DNA from: Thermococcus siculi
Lineage (GTDB): Archaea > Methanobacteriota_B > Thermococci > Thermococcales > Thermococcaceae
Assembly (NCBI RefSeq): GCF_002214505.1
Contig: NZ_CP015103.1
Location: 1,178,001 to 1,242,000 of the forward strand
Direction of reading: 5' to 3'
Length of the DNA: 64,000 bases
Notes under the pieces: generated by a model
The model's input: only the letters and a program-made list of their open reading frames with translations
Databases searched by the model: none
What the model was told of the DNA's origin: nothing
Made by a program: the position numbers and the translations under genes
Shown here: positions 26,854 to 36,238 of the stretch, piece after piece
Layout of the letters: each line of letters starts with the position of its first letter
Numbering within the stretch: the stretch's first letter is position 1

Positions 26854-27244
26854 GTTCTATCACCCCTTGAAGGGAGGTCTGCTTTCCGGTTATTTCATCG
26901 AAGGTCAGATAACTCTTTGTTCCCAGGCTAATCTTATAGTTTTTGCCCCCTTTCTCAAGATCCTCCGGGTAGAAGAAGCGCCAGCCGTTGTTTATGAACT
27001 TCACCGCTATCACTGCCCTTCCCCCAAAGCGCTCCGCGAAGGAGGTCAGCTTTTCGTAGTCCTCCTCGCTGAAGTACAGCTTGTCGTCGTGGGTGCTCTT
27101 GACCTCTATGCAGAGGTAGAGCCTTCCGTTTCCGGCCACTATGTCCACCTTCTTGCTACCGGCCGAGCGCACAACGGCGAAGCCGGCCTTTTCGAGCATC
27201 TTTATAAGCTCCCTCTCGGCGCTCGCTCCCCTTCTGTACCTCAT
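26843..27244 (-). CDS. hjc: Holliday junction resolvase Hjc
   Basis: A 133-residue archaeal resolvase with a PD-(D/E)xK nuclease core. The residues are visible: GASAERELIKMLE (Glu), SKKVDIVAG (Asp) and LCIEVKST (Glu-x-Lys). It cuts four-way DNA junctions during recombination and fork restart. The start ATG at 27,244 has GGGAGTGC before it. It shares 11 bases with the next gene (surface protein), so they are cotranscribed although unrelated in role. Confidence 0.93.
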   Translation of the reverse strand: MRYRRGASAERELIKMLEKAGFAVVRSAGSKKVDIVAGNGRLYLCIEVKSTHDDKLYFSEEDYEKLTSFAERFGGRAVIAVKFINNGWRFFYPEDLEKGGKNYKISLGTKSYLTFDEITGKQTSLQGVIERET

Positions 27245-27270
27245 TGCACTCCCTCTAACTCCATTGTCCG

Positions 27271-27290
27271 GTTAGGTTTATAAGTTATGT
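27271..27290 (+). promoter_or_regulatory. Promoter of the gamma carbonic anhydrase/uppS operon
   Basis: GTTAGGTTTATAAGTTATG lies 26-45 bases before the ATG at 27,316, a normal distance for a short-leader transcript. Confidence 0.5.
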
Positions 27291-27315
27291 TGAGGAGTTT
27301 AGCCCGGTGATGCTT

Positions 27316-27840
27316 ATGGCGATTTACGAGCTTGAGGGAAAGAGGCCTAAAATTCACGAGACCGCCTTCATCGACGAGAAGGCTTCGGTTATAGGGGACG
27401 TCGTCCTCGAGGAGAAGACAAGCGTCTGGCCCTCAGCTGTTCTCAGGGGGGACATCGAGCAGATTTACATCGGATGCTGCTCCAACGTCCAGGACAACGT
27501 GAGCATACACACCTCCCACGGGCTTCCGACCATCGTCGGCAAGTACGTCACCATCGGCCACAACGCGGTGGTGCACGGAGCGACGATAGGAGACTACACC
27601 ATCATCGGGATGGGTGCAATAATCCTCGATGGTGCCAAGATAGGCAAGCACGTCGTCATAGGCGCTGGAGCGCTCGTCCCGCCCGGCAAGGAGATACCGG
27701 ACTACAGCCTCGTCGTTGGCGTTCCTGGAAAGGTCGTCAGGCAGCTCAGTGAGGAGGAAATCGAGTGGACGAAGAAGAACGCCGAGATATACATGGAACT
27801 CGCGGAGAAGCACCTAAAATCAAGGAAGAAGCTTGAGTGA
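27316..27840 (+). CDS. Gamma-class carbonic anhydrase-like protein
   Basis: A 174-residue left-handed beta-helix protein of hexapeptide repeats. It has SVWPSAVLRGDIEQIYIG, three putative zinc histidines (SIHTSHG, TIGHNAVVHGA) and the Cam-type C-terminal helix. Trimers of this family hydrate CO2 or have a related metal-dependent role. Several starts are in frame (27,307, 27,310, 27,316); ATG at 27,316 has GGTGAT at the right spacing. UppS follows 6 bases later. Confidence 0.87.
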   Translation: MAIYELEGKRPKIHETAFIDEKASVIGDVVLEEKTSVWPSAVLRGDIEQIYIGCCSNVQDNVSIHTSHGLPTIVGKYVTIGHNAVVHGATIGDYTIIGMGAIILDGAKIGKHVVIGAGALVPPGKEIPDYSLVVGVPGKVVRQLSEEEIEWTKKNAEIYMELAEKHLKSRKKLE

Positions 27841-27846
27841 TGTTGG

Positions 27847-28641
27847 ATGCTCTCCCGTCTCCTCTCCCATATTCCCCACATTCTCTTCAGGCCCATCTAC
27901 GGGCTTTACGAGGACTACCTCTTCGAGAAGGTTAGGGGAGGCCGTATTCCGAACCACGTTGCAATAATAATGGACGGGAACAGGAGATGGGCAAAAAAGC
28001 TGGAAAAGCCCCCCTGGTACGGCCATCTGTTCGGTTCTCAGAAGCTCGAGGAGATACTCGAGTGGTGCCGCGATCTTGGAATAAGAACCCTCACCGTCTA
28101 CGCCTTTTCCACAGAGAACTTCAAGCGGAAGCCCGAGGAGGTAAACGCCCTGATGAACCTCTTCGAGCAGAAGTTCAAGGAACTCCTCACGGACGAGAGG
28201 GTTCACAAGTACGGGATAAGGGTGAACGTCCTCGGGAGGAAGGAACTTCTTCCTGAGAACGTCAGAAAGGCGGCTGAAGAGGCTGAAAGGGCGACGAGGA
28301 AGTACTCCAACTACACCCTCAACATAGCCCTCGCCTACGGTGGCAGGAGTGAGATAGCCGACGCCGTCAAGGACATCGTCAGGGATGCACTGGAGGGCAA
28401 GCTGAGACCGGAGGACGTCGACGAGGACCTCATAAAGCGCTATCTCTACTACCCGAACATGCCCGATCCGGACATCGTTATCAGAACCGGCGGCGAGGAG
28501 AGGATAAGCAACTTCCTCCTCTATCAGATAGCCTACAGCGAGCTTTTCTTCGTTGACGTCTACTTCCCGGAGTTCAGGAAGATCGACTTCCTCAGGATAA
28601 TCAGGGAGTACCAGAAGAGGCAGAGGCGCTTTGGAAGGTAG
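27847..28641 (+). CDS. uppS: cis-Polyprenyl diphosphate synthase (UppS family)
   Basis: A 264-residue synthase that adds isopentenyl units in cis to make long polyprenyl diphosphates, the precursors of the dolichyl glycan carrier. Seen: VAIIMDGNRRWAKK (catalytic Asp), FSTENFKR, NIALAYGGRSEI, IRTGGEERISNFLLYQ and ELFFVDVYFPEF. ATG at 27,847 starts 6 bases after the carbonic anhydrase stop, so the two genes form an operon. The unusual N-terminal 30 residues before the core are common in archaeal homologues. Confidence 0.93.
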   Translation: MLSRLLSHIPHILFRPIYGLYEDYLFEKVRGGRIPNHVAIIMDGNRRWAKKLEKPPWYGHLFGSQKLEEILEWCRDLGIRTLTVYAFSTENFKRKPEEVNALMNLFEQKFKELLTDERVHKYGIRVNVLGRKELLPENVRKAAEEAERATRKYSNYTLNIALAYGGRSEIADAVKDIVRDALEGKLRPEDVDEDLIKRYLYYPNMPDPDIVIRTGGEERISNFLLYQIAYSELFFVDVYFPEFRKIDFLRIIREYQKRQRRFGR

Positions 28642-28691
28642 TTTTTCCAAATTGGGGCCTTGTCCTCCCGGAACGACCCTTTTTAAAGTTT

Positions 28692-28711
28692 TCCGCTAAA
28701 GTTTATTAACG
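28692..28711 (+). promoter_or_regulatory. Promoter of the TIP26-like gene
   Basis: CCGCTAAAGTTTATTAACG lies about 30-50 bases before the ATG at 28,742; GGTGGTGACTG forms the ribosome site. Confidence 0.5.
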
Positions 28712-28741
28712 TTGGACTCGACTTTCCCACGGTGGTGACTG

Positions 28742-29422
28742 ATGGGGTACAGTGAGCTGAGTCCAAGGATAAAGAAGGTCTACGCCCAGGTAAGGTACCT
28801 TGACGATTATCACTGGGAAATCAATGAGGACAGGATAATCGGCGTTCACAAGAAGAGCAACGTTCACGTCGTCATAGAGGTGGCGGACAACAGGGAGCAC
28901 GCCGAAAAGCTGGCGGAGAACGATGGGAAGGGCATAAGGATAATCGCCATTCCCGATAAAAACGTCTTCTTCATTCACAACGGGGCGTTCATACTCACCT
29001 ATCGCTACATCAAAGCGACCCTCGCGGACATAAACGACCACATAGTCTGGAGCGGGTTCAAGATACTCGAAGAGGGTGGAAACCTCATCCAGGAGGACTT
29101 CTACGAGTACCTCGGCGGTGCCCTCATAACCCACATCAAGAACAACATGCTCGCCGGCCAGGACTACGTCTTCTGGCAGTTCTACAGGTGCGAGGAGTGC
29201 GGCAAGTACGTCGACGTCGAGAGCCTTGAGAGGCACCTCAAGGGGCACGGCATCAAGCACCACGAGAAGAGCGAGGAGAGGTACGAGGTCTTCGAGATTA
29301 ACTTCCGTGACGGAAAGATCTACGACAAGTACGGCAAGGAGGTTCCGAAGGAAAAGTTCAGCGAGGAGGCCCTCGATTTCCTCGAGGAAATAACCTCCGG
29401 GATGAAGATGTCTCCCGGCTGA
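28742..29422 (+). CDS. Probable TBP-interacting protein (TIP26-like)
   Basis: A 226-residue protein of about 26 kDa. By memory of the Thermococcus kodakarensis protein, the length and the start ([20 protein letters not shown]) fit TIP26, which binds the TATA-binding protein and has a restriction-nuclease-like N-terminal fold. A C2H2-like zinc site ([20 protein letters not shown]) lies near residues 158-177. It would modulate transcription initiation. Its own promoter and GGTGGTG site precede it. The family assignment is from recall and needs a search. Confidence 0.6.
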   Translation: MGYSELSPRIKKVYAQVRYLDDYHWEINEDRIIGVHKKSNVHVVIEVADNREHAEKLAENDGKGIRIIAIPDKNVFFIHNGAFILTYRYIKATLADINDHIVWSGFKILEEGGNLIQEDFYEYLGGALITHIKNNMLAGQDYVFWQFYRCEECGKYVDVESLERHLKGHGIKHHEKSEERYEVFEINFRDGKIYDKYGKEVPKEKFSEEALDFLEEITSGMKMSPG

Positions 29423-29442
29423 TCTTTTCCCCTTCCGGGGGT

Positions 29443-30183
29443 ATGGCCATGGAGGTCAGCTTGCTCGATCTCTTCCGTGAGGATCATCTCCCCGGTTCCA
29501 TCGTCACCGTGGTCTACGACGCCTACTCCTCCGCATGGAAGATACCGTTTATTCTTCTCCACACAGCCATTGAAAGGGGCTACTTTGGCATAGTCTCCAA
29601 CTACAACATCCCCCTCAGGAACTTCATGAGGAAATCGGCTTCCGTTGGGTTTGACGCGGTGAGGGCACTCGAGGAGGGCGACATGGCGATCATCGACCTC
29701 TTCGGAACCCGCTATGGCTCAATGATGAACATGCCAAACGTCTTCTACCTGGACAAAGTGGAGCCGGAAACCCTCAACCCCAAGATAACCCACCTCTACG
29801 AGACCGAACTTGGTGGGATACTCTCCGAGAGGCCCGCCTTCAGACTCATACACACCCTCGACGGGGCGGCACTGATGCTCGGGGAGGAGAACACTCTAAA
29901 GCTCCTCAACAGGACGATAGCCACGAGGAGCGTCCAGCTCCCTGATTCCGTCCTCGTTCTTCCCGTGAACCGGGACGTAGTCTCCGAGAAGTTCGTGGCC
30001 TGGGCCGTCAGCGTCGGGGATTACGTCTTCGTGGCCCGTTCGGAGCTTGGAGAAAACGGCCTCTCCGAGTACCTCTACGTGATCTCCGCCCCACACGAGG
30101 ACTTCGAACCGACGACGTACTCCTTCAGGGTCACCAAGTCGAAAGGAATAGAAAAGCTGAAGATGGAAAAAATCAGCCCCTGA
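29443..30183 (+). CDS. Hypothetical RecA/KaiC-like protein without Walker motifs
   Basis: A 246-residue soluble protein. The start [20 protein letters not shown] and the strands [13 protein letters not shown] and [13 protein letters not shown] recall a RecA/KaiC-type ATPase fold, but the GxxxxGKT loop is absent, so it would not bind ATP in the usual way. ATG at 29,443 lies 20 bases after the TIP26-like gene. It is probably cotranscribed with it. Function unknown. Confidence 0.6.
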   Translation: MAMEVSLLDLFREDHLPGSIVTVVYDAYSSAWKIPFILLHTAIERGYFGIVSNYNIPLRNFMRKSASVGFDAVRALEEGDMAIIDLFGTRYGSMMNMPNVFYLDKVEPETLNPKITHLYETELGGILSERPAFRLIHTLDGAALMLGEENTLKLLNRTIATRSVQLPDSVLVLPVNRDVVSEKFVAWAVSVGDYVFVARSELGENGLSEYLYVISAPHEDFEPTTYSFRVTKSKGIEKLKMEKISP

Positions 30184-32053
30184 ATTTGGGCCTTCTGGAA
30201 AGAAGCAGTGGCAGGGGCCTCGGCCTGTAGGGGAAGCCCTCGGTCTGGGCCTTTATCTCCTTGATGAGGTCTTCGAGCTGCATCTCCACCTGCTTTCCGT
30301 CGCTTCTCCTCCTGACGGTGACGGTGTTCTGCTCCTTCTCGTTCCTTCCAACGACAACGATGTAGGGAACCCACTCCTTCTCGGCCTTCCTTATCTTCTT
30401 GTTGAGCCTGTCGTTGGTGTCGTCGACGTCGGCCCTTATCTTCGCACCCTCGAGCTTGCCCGCAACGTAGAGCGCGTAGTCCATGACCTCCTCACTGACA
30501 GGGATAACGCGGATCTGTATCGGGCTGAGCCAGAGCGGGAACATCGGCTTGATGCCCTTGGCCTGGAGCTTTGCCTGCTTCTCGAGGATGGCGTACATGA
30601 CGCGCTCTATCGCACCGCTCGGCGAGCAGTGGAGTATGAGCGGGTACTGCTCCTTGCCCTCCTCGTCGTAGTAGGTTATGCCGAAGCGCTCCGCGTTCTC
30701 CACGTCGATCTGAACCGTACTGAGTGCTGCAGCCTTGTCGAGGTTGTCAACGAAGTTGAACTCGAACTTGAGGATGAAGTAGAAGAACCTCTGCTTCCAC
30801 ATCTCGATGAGGACGGGCTTGCCGATGATCTTCGCGAGTTCGACTATGAAGTCCTTGTTCTCGTTCCAGAAGTCCTCGGTGAACCTTATGGCGACCTCGT
30901 AGTCATCCGGCGTAAGTCCAACGCCCCTGAGGACCTCCATGCTGAGCTTGTACTGCTTCTTGAACTCGTCCATGGCCTGCTTGAGGTCGCGAGCGACCGT
31001 GTGCATATCGGGCATTGTGAAGGCCCTGAGCCTTCTCAAACCTGAAAGCTCGCCGCTCTTCTCCCTTCTGAAGGAGTAGCGAGTAAGCTCGTACATCCTG
31101 AGCGGGAGGTTGCGGTAGCTTATCGTGGCGTCCTTCTTGATTAGGAACTGGCCGAAGCATGCCGCGAACCTGAGGAAGAACTTCTTGTCTCCGCTCTTGA
31201 CGACGTACTGCCTGGCGGGGAACCTGTTCAGGTACTTCTCAAGAGCCGGGTGCTCGAAGTCGTACATGATCGGCGTCTCGACCTCCATGGCCCCGTACTC
31301 GATAACCTTCTCGGTGACGTACTGCTCGAGCAGTCCCTTGATGAGCCTGCCCTTCGGATAGTACCTGAGGTTTCCACCGTCGCTTCCCGGCTCGTAATCA
31401 ACCAGCTCGTGCTCCAGCATGAACCTGACGTGCGGCGGCTCCCTGTCGGCGATTCTGTTCTTGCTTATCTCGTAGTTGGCGAACTTCCTGAGGTTCTCGT
31501 GGCCGGTGAAGTCGAACTTGTCAACCTCCACCAGCTCGCCTTCCGGAGTGAGTATGTACCAGTAGCTCCTCAGTTCCTCCTCCTTCTCGAGGGCTATGTT
31601 GCGCTCTTCCTTTGAAACCACCTCTCCGCTCGGGACGACGGTTCTGCTCAGCTCCGCCAGGGGGTGCCCCTTGCAACTTAACTTGAAGGCCTTGTAGTAG
31701 CCGAAGGGGGCCCTCTTAACCTCGAAGCCCTCCTCCTTCAGGCGCTCCTCGACCTTCTGGAGAACCTTTAAAGCGACGTCCGGCCTGGCCAGCTCGCTGC
31801 TGAGGTGTGCGAACGGGTAAACGAACACGCGGTTGGTCTTCACCTGGGATGCGACGTCCTTGATTTCCGCAACGGCCTTCTCAACGACCTCATCAGGGTT
31901 GGTCTCATCGACCTTTTCAACGCTTGTAAAGACCGCGAGAACCTCCTCAAGGCGACCTCTCCTCTGCTCGTCGCTTATCGGCTCGGGGTTCTTCAGGGCC
32001 TTGTCCCTGACCTCGTACTCGAGGTAGTCCGAGTGTATCAGAAGCATTCTCAT
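30173..32053 (-). CDS. thrS: Threonyl-tRNA synthetase, archaeal type
   Basis: A 626-residue enzyme charging tRNA-Thr. The N-terminal 140 residues form the archaeal editing domain related to D-Tyr deacylase ([15 protein letters not shown] start). The class II core has motif 2 ([20 protein letters not shown]) and motif 3 ([16 protein letters not shown]). The C-terminal anticodon domain begins [19 protein letters not shown] at 32,053 has GGTGGTTAAAG before it and a promoter (GGGGAAAAGTTTTAGTAA) near 32,084-32,102. It overlaps the convergent gene by 11 bases. Confidence 0.96.
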   Translation of the reverse strand: MRMLLIHSDYLEYEVRDKALKNPEPISDEQRRGRLEEVLAVFTSVEKVDETNPDEVVEKAVAEIKDVASQVKTNRVFVYPFAHLSSELARPDVALKVLQKVEERLKEEGFEVKRAPFGYYKAFKLSCKGHPLAELSRTVVPSGEVVSKEERNIALEKEEELRSYWYILTPEGELVEVDKFDFTGHENLRKFANYEISKNRIADREPPHVRFMLEHELVDYEPGSDGGNLRYYPKGRLIKGLLEQYVTEKVIEYGAMEVETPIMYDFEHPALEKYLNRFPARQYVVKSGDKKFFLRFAACFGQFLIKKDATISYRNLPLRMYELTRYSFRREKSGELSGLRRLRAFTMPDMHTVARDLKQAMDEFKKQYKLSMEVLRGVGLTPDDYEVAIRFTEDFWNENKDFIVELAKIIGKPVLIEMWKQRFFYFILKFEFNFVDNLDKAAALSTVQIDVENAERFGITYYDEEGKEQYPLILHCSPSGAIERVMYAILEKQAKLQAKGIKPMFPLWLSPIQIRVIPVSEEVMDYALYVAGKLEGAKIRADVDDTNDRLNKKIRKAEKEWVPYIVVVGRNEKEQNTVTVRRRSDGKQVEMQLEDLIKEIKAQTEGFPYRPRPLPLLLSRRPKFRG

Positions 32054-32126
32054 CTTTAACCACCCACCATAGCCTCAATCGGGATTACTAAAACTTTTCC
32101 CCTTTCCTTTATAAATCCTCCCGAGA

Positions 32127-32146
32127 GCCAAAGGCTTAAAAAATCC
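32127..32146 (+). promoter_or_regulatory. Promoter of the csl4-DUF2067-rpoL operon
   Basis: GCCAAAGGCTTAAAAAATCC, a BRE/TATA element 30-50 bases before csl4. Confidence 0.5.
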
Positions 32147-32175
32147 CCGCCGGAACTTTCAGGGAGGTGGGAGGA

Positions 32176-32766
32176 ATGGATGAGAAAAGAGGCGTAAGAA
32201 ACGGTGACCTCGTTCTTCCCGGCGATTACCTCGGCGTCATCGAGGAGTACTTCCCGGGAGACGGCGTCAAGGAGGAGGACGGCGAGCTATACGCAGTTAG
32301 GGCAGGTAGGGTTGTGATCGACCAGGACAGGATGGAAATCAGCGTTGAGCCGATAACCGACACGCCGCCCCTGCCGAAGGCGGGCGACATCGTGGTGGCG
32401 AGGGTCATCGAGGTCAAGCCCCAGGCGGCGATAGTCCAGATAGTTAAAATCGAGGGCAGGGAGAACGACAGGGAGATAGCCACCTCAAAGCTCGCGGGGA
32501 TACATATCTCCCAGGTGAGGGACGGCTACGTGGACAGTATCAACCGGGAGTTCAGGATCGGGGACATAGTCAGAGCGAGGGTCATAGCCACCGAGAAGAG
32601 TCCCATACAGCTCTCCACGAAGGGTCCCGACCTCGGCGTTATCTACGCCCTCTGCACCCGCTGCAGAACCCCGCTGGTAAGACGCGGGGAGAAACTGGTC
32701 TGTCCGCGCTGTGGTCACGTCGAGACGAGGAAACTCTCCTCTCTCTACAGGAAGGTGAAGGTCTGA
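32176..32766 (+). CDS. csl4: Exosome RNA-binding subunit Csl4
   Basis: A 196-residue cap protein of the archaeal exosome. The N-terminal beta domain (VLPGDYLGVIEEY), a central S1 domain (AGDIVVARVIEVKPQAAIVQ, FRIGDIVRARVIA) and a C-terminal zinc ribbon (CTRCRTPLVRR, CPRCGH) are all visible. It guides RNA into the Rrp41/42 ring. ATG at 32,176 has GGAGGTGGGAGGA before it. Its stop overlaps the start of the next gene (TGATG). Confidence 0.93.
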   Translation: MDEKRGVRNGDLVLPGDYLGVIEEYFPGDGVKEEDGELYAVRAGRVVIDQDRMEISVEPITDTPPLPKAGDIVVARVIEVKPQAAIVQIVKIEGRENDREIATSKLAGIHISQVRDGYVDSINREFRIGDIVRARVIATEKSPIQLSTKGPDLGVIYALCTRCRTPLVRRGEKLVCPRCGHVETRKLSSLYRKVKV

Positions 32767-33398
32767 TGGCGAGGGCGAAGAAGGTCATAACGATTCACGT
32801 CCGCGACGACCGTGAGAAGGAGGAGTTCATGCGCGAACTCCAGCGTCTCCGGCTTCCCGCTTTCATCTACGTCCACGGCAAGCTGAACGACCTCAAGATA
32901 AACGTCCAGGGGACGAAGGACGAGATACGCGAGGCGATAAGGAAGATCAGGGAGATACACCACAGGGTGAGGGCCAAGCTCTACCCGGACAGGCGTGGTC
33001 TCTACCGCTACAACATAGACGACCTCCTCAGGGAGGCCGGGGCGAGTGTCTCGACGCCTATCCTCCTCAAGACCCTCGAGCTGCTCGGCGAGACAGTCGA
33101 ACTGAGGGAGAACGAGCTGATAACCTCCCTGCCCTGGGAGGAGATGGTTGCCGTCACGGAAAGGCTGGGGAGCTATCTCTCCGACATATCCTTCAACACC
33201 ACCAGGCAGATAAGGGAAGTCGTGCTCCCCGCGGCAGTCGCCTACGATCTCGACCCGGAGGACGTTATCGAGACCCTGATCGACTTGGGCGCGGCCGAGT
33301 GGAAGGAGGATAAGTTTAAATACGAACTGGTGAAGAACAAGGAGCAGGCCATGGAGATGCTGCTTAACCACTTAAAGGGTGAGGAAAATGAAGATTGA
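32766..33398 (+). CDS. DUF2067 family protein
   Basis: A 210-residue conserved archaeal protein. The N-terminal 80 residues look like a small alpha/beta RNA-binding-type domain ([34 protein letters not shown]); the rest is helical and could be a winged helix. The function is unknown, but its place between csl4 and rpoL, with overlapping stops and starts, suggests a role tied to RNA. ATG at 32,766. Confidence 0.8.
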   Translation: MARAKKVITIHVRDDREKEEFMRELQRLRLPAFIYVHGKLNDLKINVQGTKDEIREAIRKIREIHHRVRAKLYPDRRGLYRYNIDDLLREAGASVSTPILLKTLELLGETVELRENELITSLPWEEMVAVTERLGSYLSDISFNTTRQIREVVLPAAVAYDLDPEDVIETLIDLGAAEWKEDKFKYELVKNKEQAMEMLLNHLKGEENED

Positions 33399-33675
33399 GG
33401 TCATCAAGCGTGAGGAGAACGTCCTTGAGTTCTATCTTGAGGGTGAGGACCACACCTTCGCCAACCTGCTCAACGAGGTGCTCCACGAGAACAAGCACGT
33501 CACCTTCGCAGGCTACACCATAGAGCACCCCGTTCTCATGGCGAGGAAGCCTAAGTTCAGGGTGGTCACCGACGGCAAGGTAACGCCCGAGAAGGCCCTC
33601 GAGGAGGCGGCCCAGAAGATATTCGACAGGGCCAGGGCAGTCCTCGAGGCCTGGAACGCCGCTCTGAAGGAGTGA
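33388..33675 (+). CDS. rpoL: DNA-directed RNA polymerase subunit L
   Basis: A 95-residue subunit of the polymerase assembly platform (pairs with RpoD). The core [19 protein letters not shown] and [16 protein letters not shown] is characteristic. ATG at 33,388 lies inside the end of the DUF2067 gene and has GGTGAGGAAA before it; the ORF start at 33,379 is part of that site. Confidence 0.96.
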   Translation: MKIEVIKREENVLEFYLEGEDHTFANLLNEVLHENKHVTFAGYTIEHPVLMARKPKFRVVTDGKVTPEKALEEAAQKIFDRARAVLEAWNAALKE

Positions 33676-33710
33676 ACTTTTCTATTTTGTTCCCTCGTCA
33701 TTCCCCATCT

Positions 33711-33730
33711 TCGAAACCCTTAAATGCTGG
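33711..33730 (+). promoter_or_regulatory. Promoter of the GT-C gene
   Basis: TCGAAACCCTTAAATGCTGG, a BRE/TATA element about 50-65 bases before the TTG start. Confidence 0.4.
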
Positions 33731-33777
33731 GATTTTCTAATCCTTAATTGGAAATCTGCCTCTTTGGGGTGTAATAA

Positions 33778-35106
33778 TTGAAGCGCCCGGATCTATTCCT
33801 CGCAACCCTCCTGGTATTTGGCTTGGCCCTCAGGCTCTTCCTTGCTCCTTACTCGGCAGGCAGTGACATAACCCAATTCTACGGCTTCGCCGGGACGATG
33901 CTCCAGCACGGTGCCTGCTTTTACTCGTACGCCGACGCCGTCGGCTTCTCCACCAAGGGCTGGCCGTATCCCTGGCCCTATGTCTACGGCCCCGTGATGG
34001 CCTACATGTTAGCGGGTATTAGGGCACTCGTCGGCGGCTGGGTGGAGACCTTCTGGAGCGGTGGAGTTTATCACGTCTACGTGGATCCCACGTGGGCCTT
34101 CTCGGTGAAGATGACCTTCATAGTTGCGGATGTCATCGTTGCGTTTTTCATTTACTCTCTCCTGAAATCAAGGGGAGAGCGGAGGGCCATCTTTGGAGCC
34201 GCCCTCTATTACCTCAATCCGATGGTCATCCACGTGTCCTCAATATATGGCATGTTCGATGGCCTAGCCCTGCTGTTTTTCCTCCTCGCCATACACCTGG
34301 AGCGCAGGGAGTACCTTTCACCGCTTCTGGCAGGTTTCTCCCTGTCCGTTAAACACACTCTCCTCTTTCCAGCGGCGGTTCTCCTATGGGACTGGCTTCT
34401 TAAAGGGAGGAAAGGAATAAGACGGGCAGTCCTTTTCCTCGCTGGCATCGCCCTCCCCTTCGTCCCCATGCTTCTCCTCTGCCCTTCAAGCCTCTCCGCC
34501 GTTCCCAAATTACTCAGAGGCATGAATATAACCTATCCAGTCCCCGTGGCTTACAGCATGAACGGCATCTCCAGCCTCGCCACCTACCTTCACAAGACCG
34601 AGGGGTTAGAGACCATCGCGCTTATACATAACTGGTACATTCCGGCGGCGGTTCTCCTCGCATTGATCCTTCTAAGACATGCCTTTCGGAGGGACGTTAT
34701 TGTCTCGACCGCCCTTGCCTACGCAGTCTTTACGGCAACGTACTGGCGCGTTAACCCGCAGTACCTTCTACCGCTGGCGGCCTTTCTGGTGCTGCTTGCT
34801 TTTCCGTCGAGGACACATCTCCCACGGAGCGTCCGTCTGCTTTCGGCTCTTACAACCGTTTATCTGGGTCTCTGGCCCATTCTCCAGCCCACGGAGTTCT
34901 GGTTCCAGGTTCACATGAAGAACCCCAACTGGGCTGTGGTCCATATCGTTGATGTTTTTACCCTCGGAGTCCACGACGAGAGGATCTACGTGGGGTACAG
35001 CCTGATCCTCACCACGCTTCTCTACCTCATCGTGTTCTCCGCCACGTTGCCCTACCTCAAAAACCTTAAAGCCTGGCTCTCGGAGAGGGTTCGGGTGAGC
35101 GCATGA
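33778..35106 (+). CDS. GT-C type membrane glycosyltransferase (mannosyltransferase-like)
   Basis: A 442-residue protein with about eleven membrane segments and the GT-C plan. An acidic residue lies in the first outer loop ([15 protein letters not shown]), a Trp/Pro/Tyr-rich loop follows ([13 protein letters not shown]), and later [18 protein letters not shown] (part). It probably moves a sugar from a dolichyl donor to a surface glycan. The start is TTG at 33,778 behind GGGGTG, since no ATG lies near. It overlaps the RNase III-fold gene by 4 bases. Confidence 0.75.
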   Translation: MKRPDLFLATLLVFGLALRLFLAPYSAGSDITQFYGFAGTMLQHGACFYSYADAVGFSTKGWPYPWPYVYGPVMAYMLAGIRALVGGWVETFWSGGVYHVYVDPTWAFSVKMTFIVADVIVAFFIYSLLKSRGERRAIFGAALYYLNPMVIHVSSIYGMFDGLALLFFLLAIHLERREYLSPLLAGFSLSVKHTLLFPAAVLLWDWLLKGRKGIRRAVLFLAGIALPFVPMLLLCPSSLSAVPKLLRGMNITYPVPVAYSMNGISSLATYLHKTEGLETIALIHNWYIPAAVLLALILLRHAFRRDVIVSTALAYAVFTATYWRVNPQYLLPLAAFLVLLAFPSRTHLPRSVRLLSALTTVYLGLWPILQPTEFWFQVHMKNPNWAVVHIVDVFTLGVHDERIYVGYSLILTTLLYLIVFSATLPYLKNLKAWLSERVRVSA

Positions 35107-35489
35107 GGTATGAGAGGGACTTCACGGACAAGGGGCTTGCAAAGTTCGGCGATTCACTGGTCAACTTCGCCTTTTCCCTTGCCCTTAGTGAGTATCTTGG
35201 GAGACCAACCGGTGAGAGGGTTCCGAACGCTTCGCTCTCAATGGCGCTCGAACTCTCGGGACTAAGGCACGTTGTCCCGCCGAGGACCGACAAGCACGGG
35301 AAGGGGGACATAGCGGAGGCCATATTCGCCTACGCCTGGCTTGAGGGGAAGATAACGGTGGAGGAAGCGGCCGACATCTTGAAGAAGAACTTCACCGAGG
35401 ATGTTACGCACTTCTCAAGAAAGAAGGAGGATATCGGAAGGGCTTTTGCGGAAGTGTTCAAAGTTATAAAAGAGAGACTGGGTCTGTAG
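35103..35489 (+). CDS. RNase III-fold protein
   Basis: A 128-residue helical protein with the two halves of an RNase III active site: [20 protein letters not shown] and [19 protein letters not shown]. It has no double-stranded-RNA-binding domain, like Mini-III enzymes, so it would act on structured RNA, perhaps rRNA precursors. ATG at 35,103 overlaps the stop of the GT-C gene. The family assignment is good; the substrate is not known. Confidence 0.8.
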   Translation: MRYERDFTDKGLAKFGDSLVNFAFSLALSEYLGRPTGERVPNASLSMALELSGLRHVVPPRTDKHGKGDIAEAIFAYAWLEGKITVEEAADILKKNFTEDVTHFSRKKEDIGRAFAEVFKVIKERLGL

Positions 35490-35595
35490 CATCCCCAAGT
35501 GTTTTCACAATTATCTTCCATCCATCTCCAGTCGTTCCTCCAGTTTTTCTGGCGTCAAGTATTCAATCTCGTCCGAGTTGCTATCACCACCCCAT

Positions 35596-36234
35596 TCAAA
35601 GGCTTACTGAATCTTTGGTGTGGTTTTTCCGAGCTTTGGAAGACTTTTTGATTGCATAGTGGATCATCATGAACACAGCAAATCCAAAGAGGAACCCCAA
35701 GCCGAGCACGAGATAGTCCACTTTGTAGGCTTGATTTACAAGCGCCCATAATAGTACATACGACGCTATATATTGAAGTTCCACTCTTTTCCTGAATGCG
35801 TAGAATGCTAAAGACAGGAGTATTAGCCCTATCACTATGAGGCTCTTGTTTGATATACCAAGACACGCCAACAGTGAAAGTGTAAAAACAATGGCACTAA
35901 TTTGCTTTTCCCCATTTCTATAGTATCTCAGTGAGAGTAGCGGGATCAAAATGATCAAACCTGCCAAAAGCCAAGACAGAGGACTTATGACAGCATACAC
36001 AAATGGATAGAACCCAAAGACCGGTAACACGTCGCTCACCCATTTTATATCTTCTTTTCTATTCTTTGCCAGATAATAGTCAGCAAAGAGGAAGGGTAGG
36101 ATCACTGTTGAAAACAGGGCTCCAGCTGCTATTCCCTCTTCTCTACTGGAGACTTCTGCAATTATCTGAAAAGTGGATACTATTAAAAGTTCCGGAAAAA
36201 TAAGGGGAAGAGAGGCACGAACGCTTGCTCCCAT
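35596..36234 (-). CDS. Membrane protein in AT-rich island
   Basis: A 212-residue protein with about six to seven membrane segments (WLLAGLIILIPLLSL, VLGLGFLFGFAVFMM) and a basic tail. No motif is recognised. ATG at 36,234 has GGGGGTGAT directly before it and lies 4 bases after the stop of the large secreted protein gene, so it belongs to that operon and may anchor or export it. The low GC sets it apart from the flanking genes. The 106 bases between it and the RNase III-fold gene show no feature. Confidence 0.6.
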   Translation of the reverse strand: MGASVRASLPLIFPELLIVSTFQIIAEVSSREEGIAAGALFSTVILPFLFADYYLAKNRKEDIKWVSDVLPVFGFYPFVYAVISPLSWLLAGLIILIPLLSLRYYRNGEKQISAIVFTLSLLACLGISNKSLIVIGLILLSLAFYAFRKRVELQYIASYVLLWALVNQAYKVDYLVLGLGFLFGFAVFMMIHYAIKKSSKARKNHTKDSVSL

Positions 36235-36238
36235 ATCA

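Noticed and set aside
33778-33900. Downstream ATG as the start of the GT-C protein
   Set aside because: The first membrane segment and the acidic loop would be lost; TTG at 33,778 has GGGGTG at good spacing.
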